From contig JBKQMG010000171.1 of the NCBI GenBank assembly GCA_052146815.1, positions 1 through 35,567 of the forward strand: a stretch of 35,567 nt of DNA, read 5' to 3'. Under the pieces are notes generated by a model that was not told the origin of the DNA, made no database searches, and saw only the letters and a program-made list of their open reading frames with translations. The stretch comes from DATJZH01 sp052146815 (GTDB lineage Bacteria > Actinomycetota > Actinomycetes > Streptosporangiales > Streptosporangiaceae). Shown here piece after piece: positions 9,319-16,809 of this stretch. Position numbers and translations under genes: made by a program. The stretch's first letter is position 1; every line of letters begins with the position of its first letter.

Positions 9319-10466
9319 GTTGAGTACGCCGAATTCAGGTGGACGTACTCAGCGGTGAGGTCGCTGGTCAAGATCGTGGCCGCGTCCTTGCCCGCTTGCA
9401 GGTCCACGGTGATCGTGACCTCCCGCGGGGTCAGGTCGACCGCCGTCGCCATCCCGGTTCCGCAGCCGCCGCGGCAGACCCAGACGCCGTTGATCGCCAC
9501 GTCAATCTGGTCGGGCTCGAACGTCGCGCTGGTGGTTCCGATGGCGGCCAGCACCCGGCCCCAGTTCGGATCCTCGCCCGCGATCGCGCACTTGAGCAGA
9601 TTGCACCGGGCGATCGCCCGGCCGACGGTCACCGCCTCGTCCTCGGCGGCTGCGCCGGTGACCTCGATGGTGATGCTCTTGCTCGCGCCCTCAGCGTCCT
9701 GCTGCATCTGGCGGGCCAGGTCCGCGCAGGCGCCGGTGAGCAGCTCCGCGAAGTCGGCCGGGTCGGGCGAGATCCCCGCCGCCCCGCTGGCCAGCAGGAG
9801 GACGGTGTCGTTGGTTGACATGCAGCCGTCGGTGTCGAGCCGGTCGAACGTGCTGCGGACGGCCATCCGCAGCGCCAGGTCAAGATCGGCCGCGGGCAGG
9901 CGCGCATCGGTGGTGATGACGACGAGCATGGTGGCGAGGGCCGGCGCGAGCATGGCCGCTCCCTTGGCCATCCCGCCGATCATGTAGCAAGGTCCCTGGA
10001 CCTCGCACGTCTTGGCGGCGGTGTCTGTCGTGCGGATCGCGTCGGCCGCGGCGGGTCCGCCGCCGGCGCTCGCCGCGGCCACCGCCGCGTCGACGCCCCG
10101 CAGCAGCTTGTCCATCGGCAGCCGCTCGCCGATCAGGCCAGTCGAGCACACGGCGATGTCCGAGGCCGAGCCGCTGATCGCTGCGGCGAGCCGTTCCGCG
10201 GTCTGGTGGGTGTCCTGGAAGCCTGCCGGGCCGGTGCAGGCGTTCGCGCCGCCGGAGTTCAGCGCCACCGCGCGGACACGGCCGCCGCGGACCACCTGCT
10301 GCGTCCAGAGCACCGGCGCGGCCTTGACCCGGTTGGCGGTGAACACCCCGGCGGCCGCATCAGCCGGGCCGTCATTGAGCACCACGGCGAGATCCGGACT
10401 GCCCGATTCCTTGATTCCGGCGGCCAGGCCGGCGGCGCGGAAGCCGCGAGGGGCAGTGACGCTCAT
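9315..10466 (-). CDS. argJ: Glutamate N-acetyltransferase / ornithine acetyltransferase
   Basis: Moves the acetyl group from N-acetylornithine to glutamate, closing the cyclic arginine pathway; many ArgJ proteins can also use acetyl-CoA. The 383-residue precursor belongs to the Ntn-type ArgJ family, cleaved autocatalytically in the conserved APxxATML segment. Here it reads KGAAMLAPALATML, with Thr179 as the expected new N-terminus of the beta chain. NSGGANACTG and CSTGLIGERLPMDK are also conserved. It starts at ATG 10466, where a GGAG lies seven bases upstream, and overlaps the stop of a 15-codon mini-ORF from argC. Its stop overlaps argB (ATGA). Confidence 0.97.
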   Translation of the reverse strand: MSVTAPRGFRAAGLAAGIKESGSPDLAVVLNDGPADAAAGVFTANRVKAAPVLWTQQVVRGGRVRAVALNSGGANACTGPAGFQDTHQTAERLAAAISGSASDIAVCSTGLIGERLPMDKLLRGVDAAVAAASAGGGPAAADAIRTTDTAAKTCEVQGPCYMIGGMAKGAAMLAPALATMLVVITTDARLPAADLDLALRMAVRSTFDRLDTDGCMSTNDTVLLLASGAAGISPDPADFAELLTGACADLARQMQQDAEGASKSITIEVTGAAAEDEAVTVGRAIARCNLLKCAIAGEDPNWGRVLAAIGTTSATFEPDQIDVAINGVWVCRGGCGTGMATAVDLTPREVTITVDLQAGKDAATILTSDLTAEYVHLNSAYST

Positions 10467-10510
10467 CGGGCGGCTCCGGCGTGGGTGAGGGCGGCTCGAA
10501 GGCTACTCAT
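10463..10510 (-). CDS. Bridging mini-ORF between argC and argJ (15 codons)
   Basis: A reading frame starting with ATG at 10510 encodes MSSLRAALTHAGAAR and ends with TGA at 10465-10463. Its ATG overlaps the argC stop as ATGA, and its TGA overlaps the argJ ATG as ATGA, so it exactly fills the 40-base gap in a frame different from argJ. It contains the GGAG that serves as argJ ribosome site. The visible geometry suggests a relay that carries ribosomes from argC to argJ; the peptide itself may have no function. Chance is possible, since both overlaps use only four bases. Confidence 0.4.
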   Translation of the reverse strand: MSSLRAALTHAGAAR

Positions 10511-11634
10511 GGGGCGACTCCGCAACTGGTAAGGCCTGCCGTTTCGGGCAGGCCGAGCATCAGGTTGGCGTTCTGGACCGCTTGCCCGGCGGCGCCCTTG
10601 CCCAGGTTGTCGATCGCGGCCACCACCGTCGCGCGGGCCGCGCGGGTGTCCACGGCCGCCTGCAGGCGGACGCCGTTCGAGCCGGCGACTGCTGCCGTGG
10701 TCGGCCAGCGGCCGTCAGGCAGCAGGCAGATGAAGGCAGCGCCGGGGTAAGCCTGCGCGAGCGCGTCACGCAGCGCGGCGGTGGTGGTCCCCGGATCGGC
10801 CAGCCGCGCCGTGCAGGTGGCGAGGATGCCGCGCGGCATCGGGGCGAGCACTGGCGTGAAGGAGACCCGGGCGCGGCTCTCCGGCTGGTGGCCGCCCTGC
10901 TCCTGACCGCACTGCTCCTGGGCGCCCTGCTGCGGGCCGTCCGCGCCCTGGGCGGCGCGGCGGGACAGGGCCTCGTCGAGGGCCTGCTCGATTTCGGGCG
11001 TATGGCGGTGCGCTCCCGCCGCCTGGTAGGCCGACAGCGCGCCCATCACCTCGCTCGCGAGCAGATTGGCGCGCAGCGACCGTCCGGCGCCGGAGGTACC
11101 GGAGGCGGCGACGACCACGACGTCGGCCGGCTCGATGAGCCCCGCAGCGGCCAGCGGCGTCAGCGCGATGATCGCGGCGGAGGCGTAGCAGCCGGGCACG
11201 GCCACGCGGCGGGCGTCCCGGATCTGCTCGCGCGCTCCGGGCAGTTCCGGCAGGCCGCACGTCCACCGGCCGGGATGACTGCCCGGGTAGTGGCGGCTCC
11301 ACGCAGCCGGGTCCGCCAGCCGGAAGTCCGGGCCGAGGTCGACGATCCTGGTCGCCGCCGGAAAACGGGCAGCGGCCTGCGCCGATTCGCCCGCCGGCAG
11401 GGCCAGGAACGCGAGGTCGCAGCCAGATGCCGCCTCAGTCCCCGCCGGCTCGAAGATCCGGCTGCCCAGGGCGGCCAGCCCGGCCAGGTGCGGATGTACC
11501 TCGCCGATCGTCTTGCCGGCATTGCTGTCGGCCGTGACAGTGCCGATCTCGAGATCGGGATGAGCGGCCAGAATCCGCAGCAGCTCGCCTCCGGCGTATC
11601 CGCTGGCGCCGGCCACCGCTACCCGCGCTCCCAT
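10507..11634 (-). CDS. argC: N-acetyl-gamma-glutamyl-phosphate reductase
   Basis: NADPH-dependent reduction of acetylglutamyl phosphate to the semialdehyde. The 375-residue protein starts with the Rossmann motif VAGASGYAGGELLRIL, has the catalytic cysteine in VPGCYASA (Cys149), then SGTSGAGRS and the HRHTPEIEQAL region. A Gln/Gly-rich insertion of about 30 residues (roughly 223-252, with QQGAQ, EQCGQ, EQGGH pentads) separates the HTPEIEQ helix from VSFTPVLAPMPRG. Start at ATG 11634 has a strong GGGAGG site seven bases upstream. It is first in the arg unit and lies about 70 bases downstream of the predicted transcription start. Confidence 0.97.
   Translation of the reverse strand: MGARVAVAGASGYAGGELLRILAAHPDLEIGTVTADSNAGKTIGEVHPHLAGLAALGSRIFEPAGTEAASGCDLAFLALPAGESAQAAARFPAATRIVDLGPDFRLADPAAWSRHYPGSHPGRWTCGLPELPGAREQIRDARRVAVPGCYASAAIIALTPLAAAGLIEPADVVVVAASGTSGAGRSLRANLLASEVMGALSAYQAAGAHRHTPEIEQALDEALSRRAAQGADGPQQGAQEQCGQEQGGHQPESRARVSFTPVLAPMPRGILATCTARLADPGTTTAALRDALAQAYPGAAFICLLPDGRWPTTAAVAGSNGVRLQAAVDTRAARATVVAAIDNLGKGAAGQAVQNANLMLGLPETAGLTSCGVAP
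10880..10955. repeat. 15-bp repeat inside argC
   Basis: CCCTGCTCCTG at 10895, CACTGCTCCTG at 10910, CCCTGCTGCGG at 10925 and a weaker copy at 10940 follow a 15-base register, giving Gln/Gly-rich pentads in ArgC. The period is the same as in the argB insertion, and the units share GCACTGC-like cores. Confidence 0.7.
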
Positions 11635-11700
11635 GTCATCCTCCCGTGCCGCTGTGCCGTCTCTCTTGCGGGTCTTCTACCTGCCGGACGCGGGCAGCGT

Positions 11701-11738
11701 TCTGCATGATTATGCAGAACCTAGACAAATTATGCAAG
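11701..11738 (-). promoter_or_regulatory. argC promoter overlapped by two ARG boxes
   Basis: Box 1 (11701-11718) has perfect 7-base arms, TCTGCAT and ATGCAGA, around a four-base centre. Box 2 (11721-11738) keeps the right half ATTATGCA, exactly 20 bases further, so the two lie about two helical turns apart, as in ARG-box pairs bound by an ArgR hexamer. On the minus strand TTGCAT (plus 11732-11737), 17 bases, then CATAAT (11709-11714) form a promoter whose -35 lies in box 2 and -10 in box 1. Bound ArgR would block polymerase directly. Start is predicted near 11702. The function is inferred from ArgR biology and position before argC. Confidence 0.8.
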
Positions 11739-11831
11739 CAAATAGATGCCGGTTCCGGTGGCAGCGGGGAGTCGACTTGGGGAGATTGAGTCCCGGACGG
11801 CATGATGTGGGACTCGGAAGGGACGACGTTC

Positions 11832-12251
11832 ATGAGCGCTCCCCGGCTAGTGCCGGATAAGGGCCGGCGGCTGCGGCTGCTGGCCGGGTGTGCTGCGGCC
11901 GCCTGCGGCTTGCTCGCCGCGGGCTGCGGCGGGCCGACGGCAATAGCCAAGCCGGCGGCCCATGTCACCATCACGTCGTGCGGGAACGCCCGCACGGCGG
12001 CCGGGGTGCCGGTCCGCATCCAGCTCCGGCGCGGCGCATTCTCGTGCGCCACCGCGATGACCGTCGAGGGGGCCTACGACAAGGCGATCCGGGAGGGCCG
12101 CGCCCCCGGCAATGGCGGTGGCGGCCCGGTCTCGGTGCGCGGCTGGACTTGCCAGGGATTTACCACGCCGGTGGTACTGAAGACCGGCGACGCCTCCAAG
12201 TGCGTCCACGGCAGCGATGAGTTCCTCGCCATCCTGCCCACCCCCGCGTAG
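11832..12251 (+). CDS. Small putative lipoprotein
   Basis: A 139-residue protein I do not recognise as a named family. Residues 1-32 form a lipoprotein signal: basic start (KGRRLR), Ala/Leu-rich core and lipobox LAAGC with Cys32 as lipidation site. The mature part is short and has four further cysteines (TSC, FSC, WTC and KCVH), compatible with two disulfides outside the membrane, and a flexible GNGGGG stretch. ATG at 11832 is preferred because GGAAGGGA lies eight bases upstream; an in-frame ATG at 11802 would delay the signal. It diverges from argC, with the ARG boxes about 100 bases upstream, and converges on the propeller-like gene. Role unknown. Confidence 0.75.
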   Translation: MSAPRLVPDKGRRLRLLAGCAAAACGLLAAGCGGPTAIAKPAAHVTITSCGNARTAAGVPVRIQLRRGAFSCATAMTVEGAYDKAIREGRAPGNGGGGPVSVRGWTCQGFTTPVVLKTGDASKCVHGSDEFLAILPTPA

Positions 12252-12281
12252 CCGCGAGCCTCACCGCCCGGCGCTGTGTCT

Positions 12282-13736
12282 TTACCGCTGCGGCAGGCCG
12301 GCCGCCTTGCGGCGCACGCGCTTGGCCCGGCCGCGGTGGTGGACCGCGTGCCTGCGGTGCACCGGCGGATGAGCGTGCGCAGCATGGCCGGGGACCGGTC
12401 CGGTCAGCGCGACAACGCCTTCTCCGTGCTGGCCGCGCACGATAGCGCCCGCGGCCCAGACGGACGCCGTGTGCGGCACCCTGGCCAGGCCCGCGAGCAT
12501 GCAGGCCCGGCGGCAGGGCCGCAGCCGCTTCGGGCCGAACCAGCGCCCGGCCTGCAGGTGCCAGAGCCGGGAGGTGAACAGGCCCTGGTTAGTGGCCACC
12601 GCCCAGATGCCGCCGCTGCCGTCGGCGACCATGCTGATCAGCTGGTATTCCACCGCCGACGGAGAGGCCGGCAGCGGGGTGACGGCCCACCGGTCGCCGT
12701 TCCAGTTGGCTACCGCCTCGGTCTGCCCGTTCTGGTCGTTCATGATCCCGCCGCCGATCCACAGATCGTGATCGGAAAGCGCGAGGACGCTCGTGAGGCT
12801 GGCGGAGTCTGTGAAGGCCTGCGGCAGCCGCAGCGTGCTCCAGCGGTAGCCGTTCCAGTGCACGACGGCATTCCCGGTCACTGCCGATCGCGTGCTGACC
12901 AGCGGGAGCCGTCCGAGCACCGCCCAGATGTCGGTGGGTGACAGCGAGCTGACCGCACTGATCGCGGCGCCTCCCGGCGGGGCCTTCTCGGTCTTCCAGC
13001 CATGCCCGTTGAAGTGCGCGACGTACGGCGGGCCCGTCGCCAGGTCACTGGCGGTATAGGTCACATGGCCGCCGAAGGCCCAGACGTTGCTGGGGCTGAA
13101 CACCCGGACCGAGCTGATCGCCACGACGCTGCCGGCGCTGTTGCCCGGCAGCCGGCCGCTGCTCCACTGGTGCCCGTTCCAGTGCAGCCAGGTGCCGAGG
13201 ACCTCGCTCACCGCCCAGAAGTCGGAACTGGACGAGGCACCGATGGCGCTGAACGGGAAGCCCTTCTGCCAGACACTGGCGATCTTGGGCGGCAGCACGA
13301 CCGGACGCCAGGCTTTCCCGTTCCAGCGCTCGATCAGCGGGTGAGCTTGCCGGCCGATGCTCGGCGACGCTACTCCGGCGGCCCAGGCATCTGTGGCGGT
13401 GACGGCGGTGATGGCGGCCAGCAGCGCGTTCTGGCTGCCCGCGGTCAGCCGCAGTTCCACCCGCCAGCCGGACGCGGCCGCGGACTTGACGACGTGTCCA
13501 TGGCCGGACGCGGTCCCGGTGCCGACGGGCGCAGTACTGCTGGGCACGGGCCCGGCACGCCGCGCTGCGGCAGTCGCGCCCGCCGCCCGGCCTGATCCGG
13601 CGGACAGGGTCGCCCCTGACGCGGTCCTGGCCAGCGCGGTCACCGCCGGGATGGTGGTCACGATCAGCGCGAGCGTCACGGCCAGGGCCACGCCCGGCAG
13701 GGCGAACAGAACCTGCCGCGCCACGAGCTTCATCAT
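12282..13736 (-). CDS. Secreted seven-repeat propeller-like protein with His-rich tail
   Basis: About 484 residues. An N-terminal hydrophobic segment (VLFALPGVALAVTLALIVTT) suggests a Sec signal or membrane anchor, followed by an Ala/Gly/Ser-rich linker. The body has seven repeats marked by D-x-W-A motifs (DAWAAG, DFWAVS, NVWAFG, DIWAVL, DLWIGG, GIWAVA, SVWAAG), six of them followed by an H/W-N-G-x-x-W-type motif (HWNGHQW, HWNGYRW, NWNGDRW). This implies a seven-bladed beta-propeller. Such repeats occur in uncharacterised secreted actinobacterial proteins, and no enzyme residues are evident. The tail, rich in His and Arg (HAHPPVHRRHAVHHRGR), may bind metal or the wall. Starts at 13742 (GTG), 13736 and 13733 are all possible; GGGAAA upstream favours the ATGs. 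Confidence 0.75.
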   Translation of the reverse strand: MMKLVARQVLFALPGVALAVTLALIVTTIPAVTALARTASGATLSAGSGRAAGATAAARRAGPVPSSTAPVGTGTASGHGHVVKSAAASGWRVELRLTAGSQNALLAAITAVTATDAWAAGVASPSIGRQAHPLIERWNGKAWRPVVLPPKIASVWQKGFPFSAIGASSSSDFWAVSEVLGTWLHWNGHQWSSGRLPGNSAGSVVAISSVRVFSPSNVWAFGGHVTYTASDLATGPPYVAHFNGHGWKTEKAPPGGAAISAVSSLSPTDIWAVLGRLPLVSTRSAVTGNAVVHWNGYRWSTLRLPQAFTDSASLTSVLALSDHDLWIGGGIMNDQNGQTEAVANWNGDRWAVTPLPASPSAVEYQLISMVADGSGGIWAVATNQGLFTSRLWHLQAGRWFGPKRLRPCRRACMLAGLARVPHTASVWAAGAIVRGQHGEGVVALTGPVPGHAAHAHPPVHRRHAVHHRGRAKRVRRKAAGLPQR

Positions 13737-13742
13737 GGTCAC

Positions 13743-14106
13743 TTTCCCGCTTCACCGGATTTCCTGCCGCTGCCCGCAAAGCTATTGGCTCTGCACCCGA
13801 GCTATCGGTACACCGAGCTATCGGTACACAGCGTTACCCGATACACAGCGTTACCCGATACACAGGGCTGCCGTTACACCGCGCCCGCCGCACGCAAAGC
13901 TGTCCAGGTACACAGCGCTGCCTCGCGCATAAAGCCGTCCGGCACCGCTGTCCGGGAGCGCCCGCCGAGCACTTTATCCGAGTTCGCAGGCATTCCGGGC
14001 CCGGACTGCGGCCGTCATGACGCGGTCACGGGCCGCGTCACGGTGACCCGCCCCGCCCCGGCCCGCAGCCGCAGCGCCAGGGGCGGCCGGTCCGCCGGTG
14101 AGCCGG
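13743..14106. other. Intergenic region between pheT and the propeller gene
   Basis: The 364-base gap lies on the downstream side of pheT and upstream of the minus-strand propeller gene. Its centre is the repeat array at 13779-13930. The remainder toward pheT is GC-rich and holds no convincing gene or U-tailed terminator. A promoter for the propeller gene must lie here, but I could not pick one. Confidence 0.5.
13779..13930. repeat. Degenerate direct and inverted repeat array
   Basis: Two copies of GAGCTATCGGTACAC (from 13799 and 13815) are followed by two copies of GCGTTACCCGATACACA (from 13831 and 13848). The second type is an inverted relative of the first (TATCGGTAC against TATCGGGTAAC on the other strand). 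More diverged copies flank them: GCAAAGCTATTGG near 13776, GGGCTGCCGTTACACC at 13865, GCAAAGCTGTCCAGGTACACA near 13894. Spacing is about 16-21 bases. The block is less GC-rich than its surroundings. It may bind a regulator of the propeller gene or be a decayed repeat family. Confidence 0.7.
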
Positions 14107-16809
14107 TCAGGCGGTGCCGCGCAGCACGGCGCCGGTGCGGCGGCGGGCCTCGGCGACGGCCGCGTCGCGGGCGGCGCTGGCCTCCTCGGCGGTCAGGGTC
14201 CGGTCCAGCCCCCGCAGCCGCAGGGTGTAGGCGAGCGACTTGCGGCCGGGGCCGGCCTGGTCGCCGGTGTAGACGTCGAAGAGCCGGACGTCCTCGAGCA
14301 GGATTCCCGAGCCCGCGCCGGCCGCGCCCGTCTCGAGGGCCTTCTGCACGTCGGCGGACAGCACCTCGCGGGCGACGATCAGCGCCACGTCCTGCGTGGC
14401 GACCGGGTAGGCGGAGATAACCGGGGCCTGCACCGGGCCGAGCGCGGCCGCGGCCGTCGCGATCACCGACAGGTTCAGCTCCGCCGCGCTGGTCCGCGCG
14501 GGCAGGCCGAACGCCTCGATCACCCGCGGGTGCAGCTCGCCCGCATGCCCGGCCAGCCATTCCTTGCCCTCGCCCGCCTGGACGTACAGTGCGGCGCAGC
14601 GGCCGGGATGCCAGGGCTGCATCTGCTCGGGCCGGATATCGAAGTGCACCCGGCTGATGTGCAGCACCTGGCGGGCCGCCTCGATCGCGTCGCAGAAGAT
14701 GGCGGGGCGGCCGGACCCCCACCAGCCCGCCGTCTCCCGGTCGCCGGTCAGCACCACCGCGAGGTGCAGCGGCTGGTCGGGCAGGGCCGCGTCCAGCGCG
14801 GCGACCTCGGCCACCGTGGGCCCGCGGTCGGTGCGCAGGATCGGGGCGACGCGCTGACCGTCGGGACGGGCGACGAACACCAGCCCGTGCTCGAACAGGG
14901 CCACGTCCGCGAATCCGCGCCCGAGGTTCCTGCTGAGCACGCGGAACAGGCCGGGCAGCAGGGTCGTGCGCAGCAGCGGCTCCTCGTCGCGGAGCGGATT
15001 GGCGACCCGCGGCGCCCGGCGGCGCGGATCGGCGGGCTCCAGCTGCATGTGGTCGGCATCGGCAGCGGAGCTGAACGGGCTGCTGAGCACCTCGACGTAT
15101 CCCGATGCCGCGAGCGCGCGGCCGGTGGTCGCGCGCATCCGCTGCCGGTCGGTCAGGCCGCGGCCGGCCGGCGCCCGCGGCAGCCGGACCGGGATGTTCT
15201 CATACCCTTCCAGCCGGATGACCTCCTCAGCCAGGTCGCTGGGGTCGGTCAGGTCCGGCCGCCACGACGGCGGCCCGACGACCAGCCGCTCGCCGGACCG
15301 GTCGTGGCGGCCCCGTTCGTGCCGGATGTGCCGGCTCGGCAGTACGCCGCCGACTGCCGCGGCCATGCTGCCCGCGGGCGCCCTGCGGGTGCCGGGCAGG
15401 GAGGCGTCGTCGTCGGCCGCGCCCTCGCCGGCTGCCGCGCTCACCGGCGCGCTGTCCGCGGCGCCGGGGTCGCGGACAGTGCTCACCGAGCAGCCGACCA
15501 GCTGCAGGCACTCGATCACTACATCACGGCCGTAGACCATCCCGGCGACCTGGTCCGGATAGTCGGACGCCATGACGATGGTGACCGGCGGCACGGGGAC
15601 GGACGCGTGCGTGCAGCCGGGCACGAGCGTGCCGCCGCCCAGGCGGGCCAGCAGCGCGGCGGCCTTGGCTGATGCGCGCAGCGGAAGCTCCCGGTCGACG
15701 CCCCGCTCGAAGCGCGCGGACGCCTGGCTGAACAGCCGGTGCCGCCGGCTCATCCGGGCGGTGCCCGCGGGCGAGAAATGGGCAGCCTCGATCACCAGGT
15801 CACGCGACTCCTCGGTGATCTCGGTGGCCAGGCCGCCCATCGTCCCGGCCAGCGAGATCGGCCTGGAGGAGTCGGTGATGAGGATGTCCTCGGGGTCGAG
15901 CTCGCGCACGACATGGTCGAGGGTCTCCAGCCGCTCGCCGGGGCGCGCGCGGCGCACGACGATCGGGCCCGACAGCCGCGAGCGGTCGAACGCGTGCAGC
16001 GGCTGGCCGAGCTCGAGCATCAGGTAGTTACTGATGTCCACGGCCAGCGAGACGCTGCGCATCTCCGCTCGCGCGAGCCTGACCCGCATCCGCAGCGGGG
16101 TCGGCCGGGTCTCATCCAGGCCGCGCACCTCGCGCAGCACGAACCGGTCGCAGGCGGTGGGGTCCTCGATGCTCGCCGGGTACACCTCGTCGGAGACGGC
16201 GGCGATCTCGTCCGGGCTGCCGGGCAGATCGGTATCGGCGGGGTCGGTGAACTCCGCGCCGAACGCGATCGCCAGTTCCCGCGCCACCCCCCGGATGGAC
16301 AGCGCGTATCCCTTGTCCGGGGTTACGTTGACGTCCAGCACGTCGTCGCGCAGGCCCGCGTACTCGACGAAGTCCGCGCCGAGCGGCGCGTCCGGGGCCA
16401 GGACCAGGATCCCGGAGTGGTCGTCGCCGATGCCCAGTTCCGCCGCGGAGCAGATCATCCCGTCGGACGTCCGGCCGTAGGTCTTCCGGGCGCCGATCTC
16501 GAAGCCGCCGGGCAGCACCGCGCCGGGCCGGGCCAGCGGCACCCGGTCGCCGGCGGAGAAGTTGACCGCGCCGCAGATGACCTGGCGCTCGCCGGACCCG
16601 GTGTCCACCCGGCAGTACCTGACCGGCTTCTTGAACCCGGTCAGCTCCTCGATGTCGGTGACCTGCGCGACGACGATGCCGCTGATGTCATGGCCGACAT
16701 GCTCGATGCCCTCGACTTCCAGGCCGGCGGCGGTGAGCCGCCGCGCGGCCTCGTCGGCGCCCGGCTCGATGCTGACGTACTCCAGCACCCAGGACAGCGG
16801 AACCCGCAT
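14107..16809 (-). CDS. pheT: Phenylalanyl-tRNA synthetase beta subunit
   Basis: Beta chain of the (alpha-beta)2 enzyme that charges tRNA-Phe. Domains in order: N-terminal core, tRNA-binding (OB) domain starting near GIVVAQVTDIEEL, B3/B4 editing domain (LARAEMRSVSLAVDISNYLMLELGQPLHAFD), B5, catalytic-like B6/B7, and a C-terminal FDX-ACB anticodon-binding domain (PVISAYPVATQDVALIV to the end). At 900 residues it is longer than the usual 800-850. An insertion of about 60 residues (444-506; plus 15290-15480), rich in Ala/Gly/Asp then Arg/His, sits in B5 between LVGCSV and LVVGPPSWRPDL. ATG at 16809 shares its A with the pheS stop (TAATG); the longer upstream frame is inside pheS. Confidence 0.97.
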   Translation of the reverse strand: MRVPLSWVLEYVSIEPGADEAARRLTAAGLEVEGIEHVGHDISGIVVAQVTDIEELTGFKKPVRYCRVDTGSGERQVICGAVNFSAGDRVPLARPGAVLPGGFEIGARKTYGRTSDGMICSAAELGIGDDHSGILVLAPDAPLGADFVEYAGLRDDVLDVNVTPDKGYALSIRGVARELAIAFGAEFTDPADTDLPGSPDEIAAVSDEVYPASIEDPTACDRFVLREVRGLDETRPTPLRMRVRLARAEMRSVSLAVDISNYLMLELGQPLHAFDRSRLSGPIVVRRARPGERLETLDHVVRELDPEDILITDSSRPISLAGTMGGLATEITEESRDLVIEAAHFSPAGTARMSRRHRLFSQASARFERGVDRELPLRASAKAAALLARLGGGTLVPGCTHASVPVPPVTIVMASDYPDQVAGMVYGRDVVIECLQLVGCSVSTVRDPGAADSAPVSAAAGEGAADDDASLPGTRRAPAGSMAAAVGGVLPSRHIRHERGRHDRSGERLVVGPPSWRPDLTDPSDLAEEVIRLEGYENIPVRLPRAPAGRGLTDRQRMRATTGRALAASGYVEVLSSPFSSAADADHMQLEPADPRRRAPRVANPLRDEEPLLRTTLLPGLFRVLSRNLGRGFADVALFEHGLVFVARPDGQRVAPILRTDRGPTVAEVAALDAALPDQPLHLAVVLTGDRETAGWWGSGRPAIFCDAIEAARQVLHISRVHFDIRPEQMQPWHPGRCAALYVQAGEGKEWLAGHAGELHPRVIEAFGLPARTSAAELNLSVIATAAAALGPVQAPVISAYPVATQDVALIVAREVLSADVQKALETGAAGAGSGILLEDVRLFDVYTGDQAGPGRKSLAYTLRLRGLDRTLTAEEASAARDAAVAEARRRTGAVLRGTA

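Noticed and set aside
13779..13930. Repeat array as a replication origin or CRISPR
   Set aside because: No rep gene, no DnaA-box cluster and no AT-rich melting region; units are 16-21 bases, contiguous and partly inverted, without spacers of constant length.
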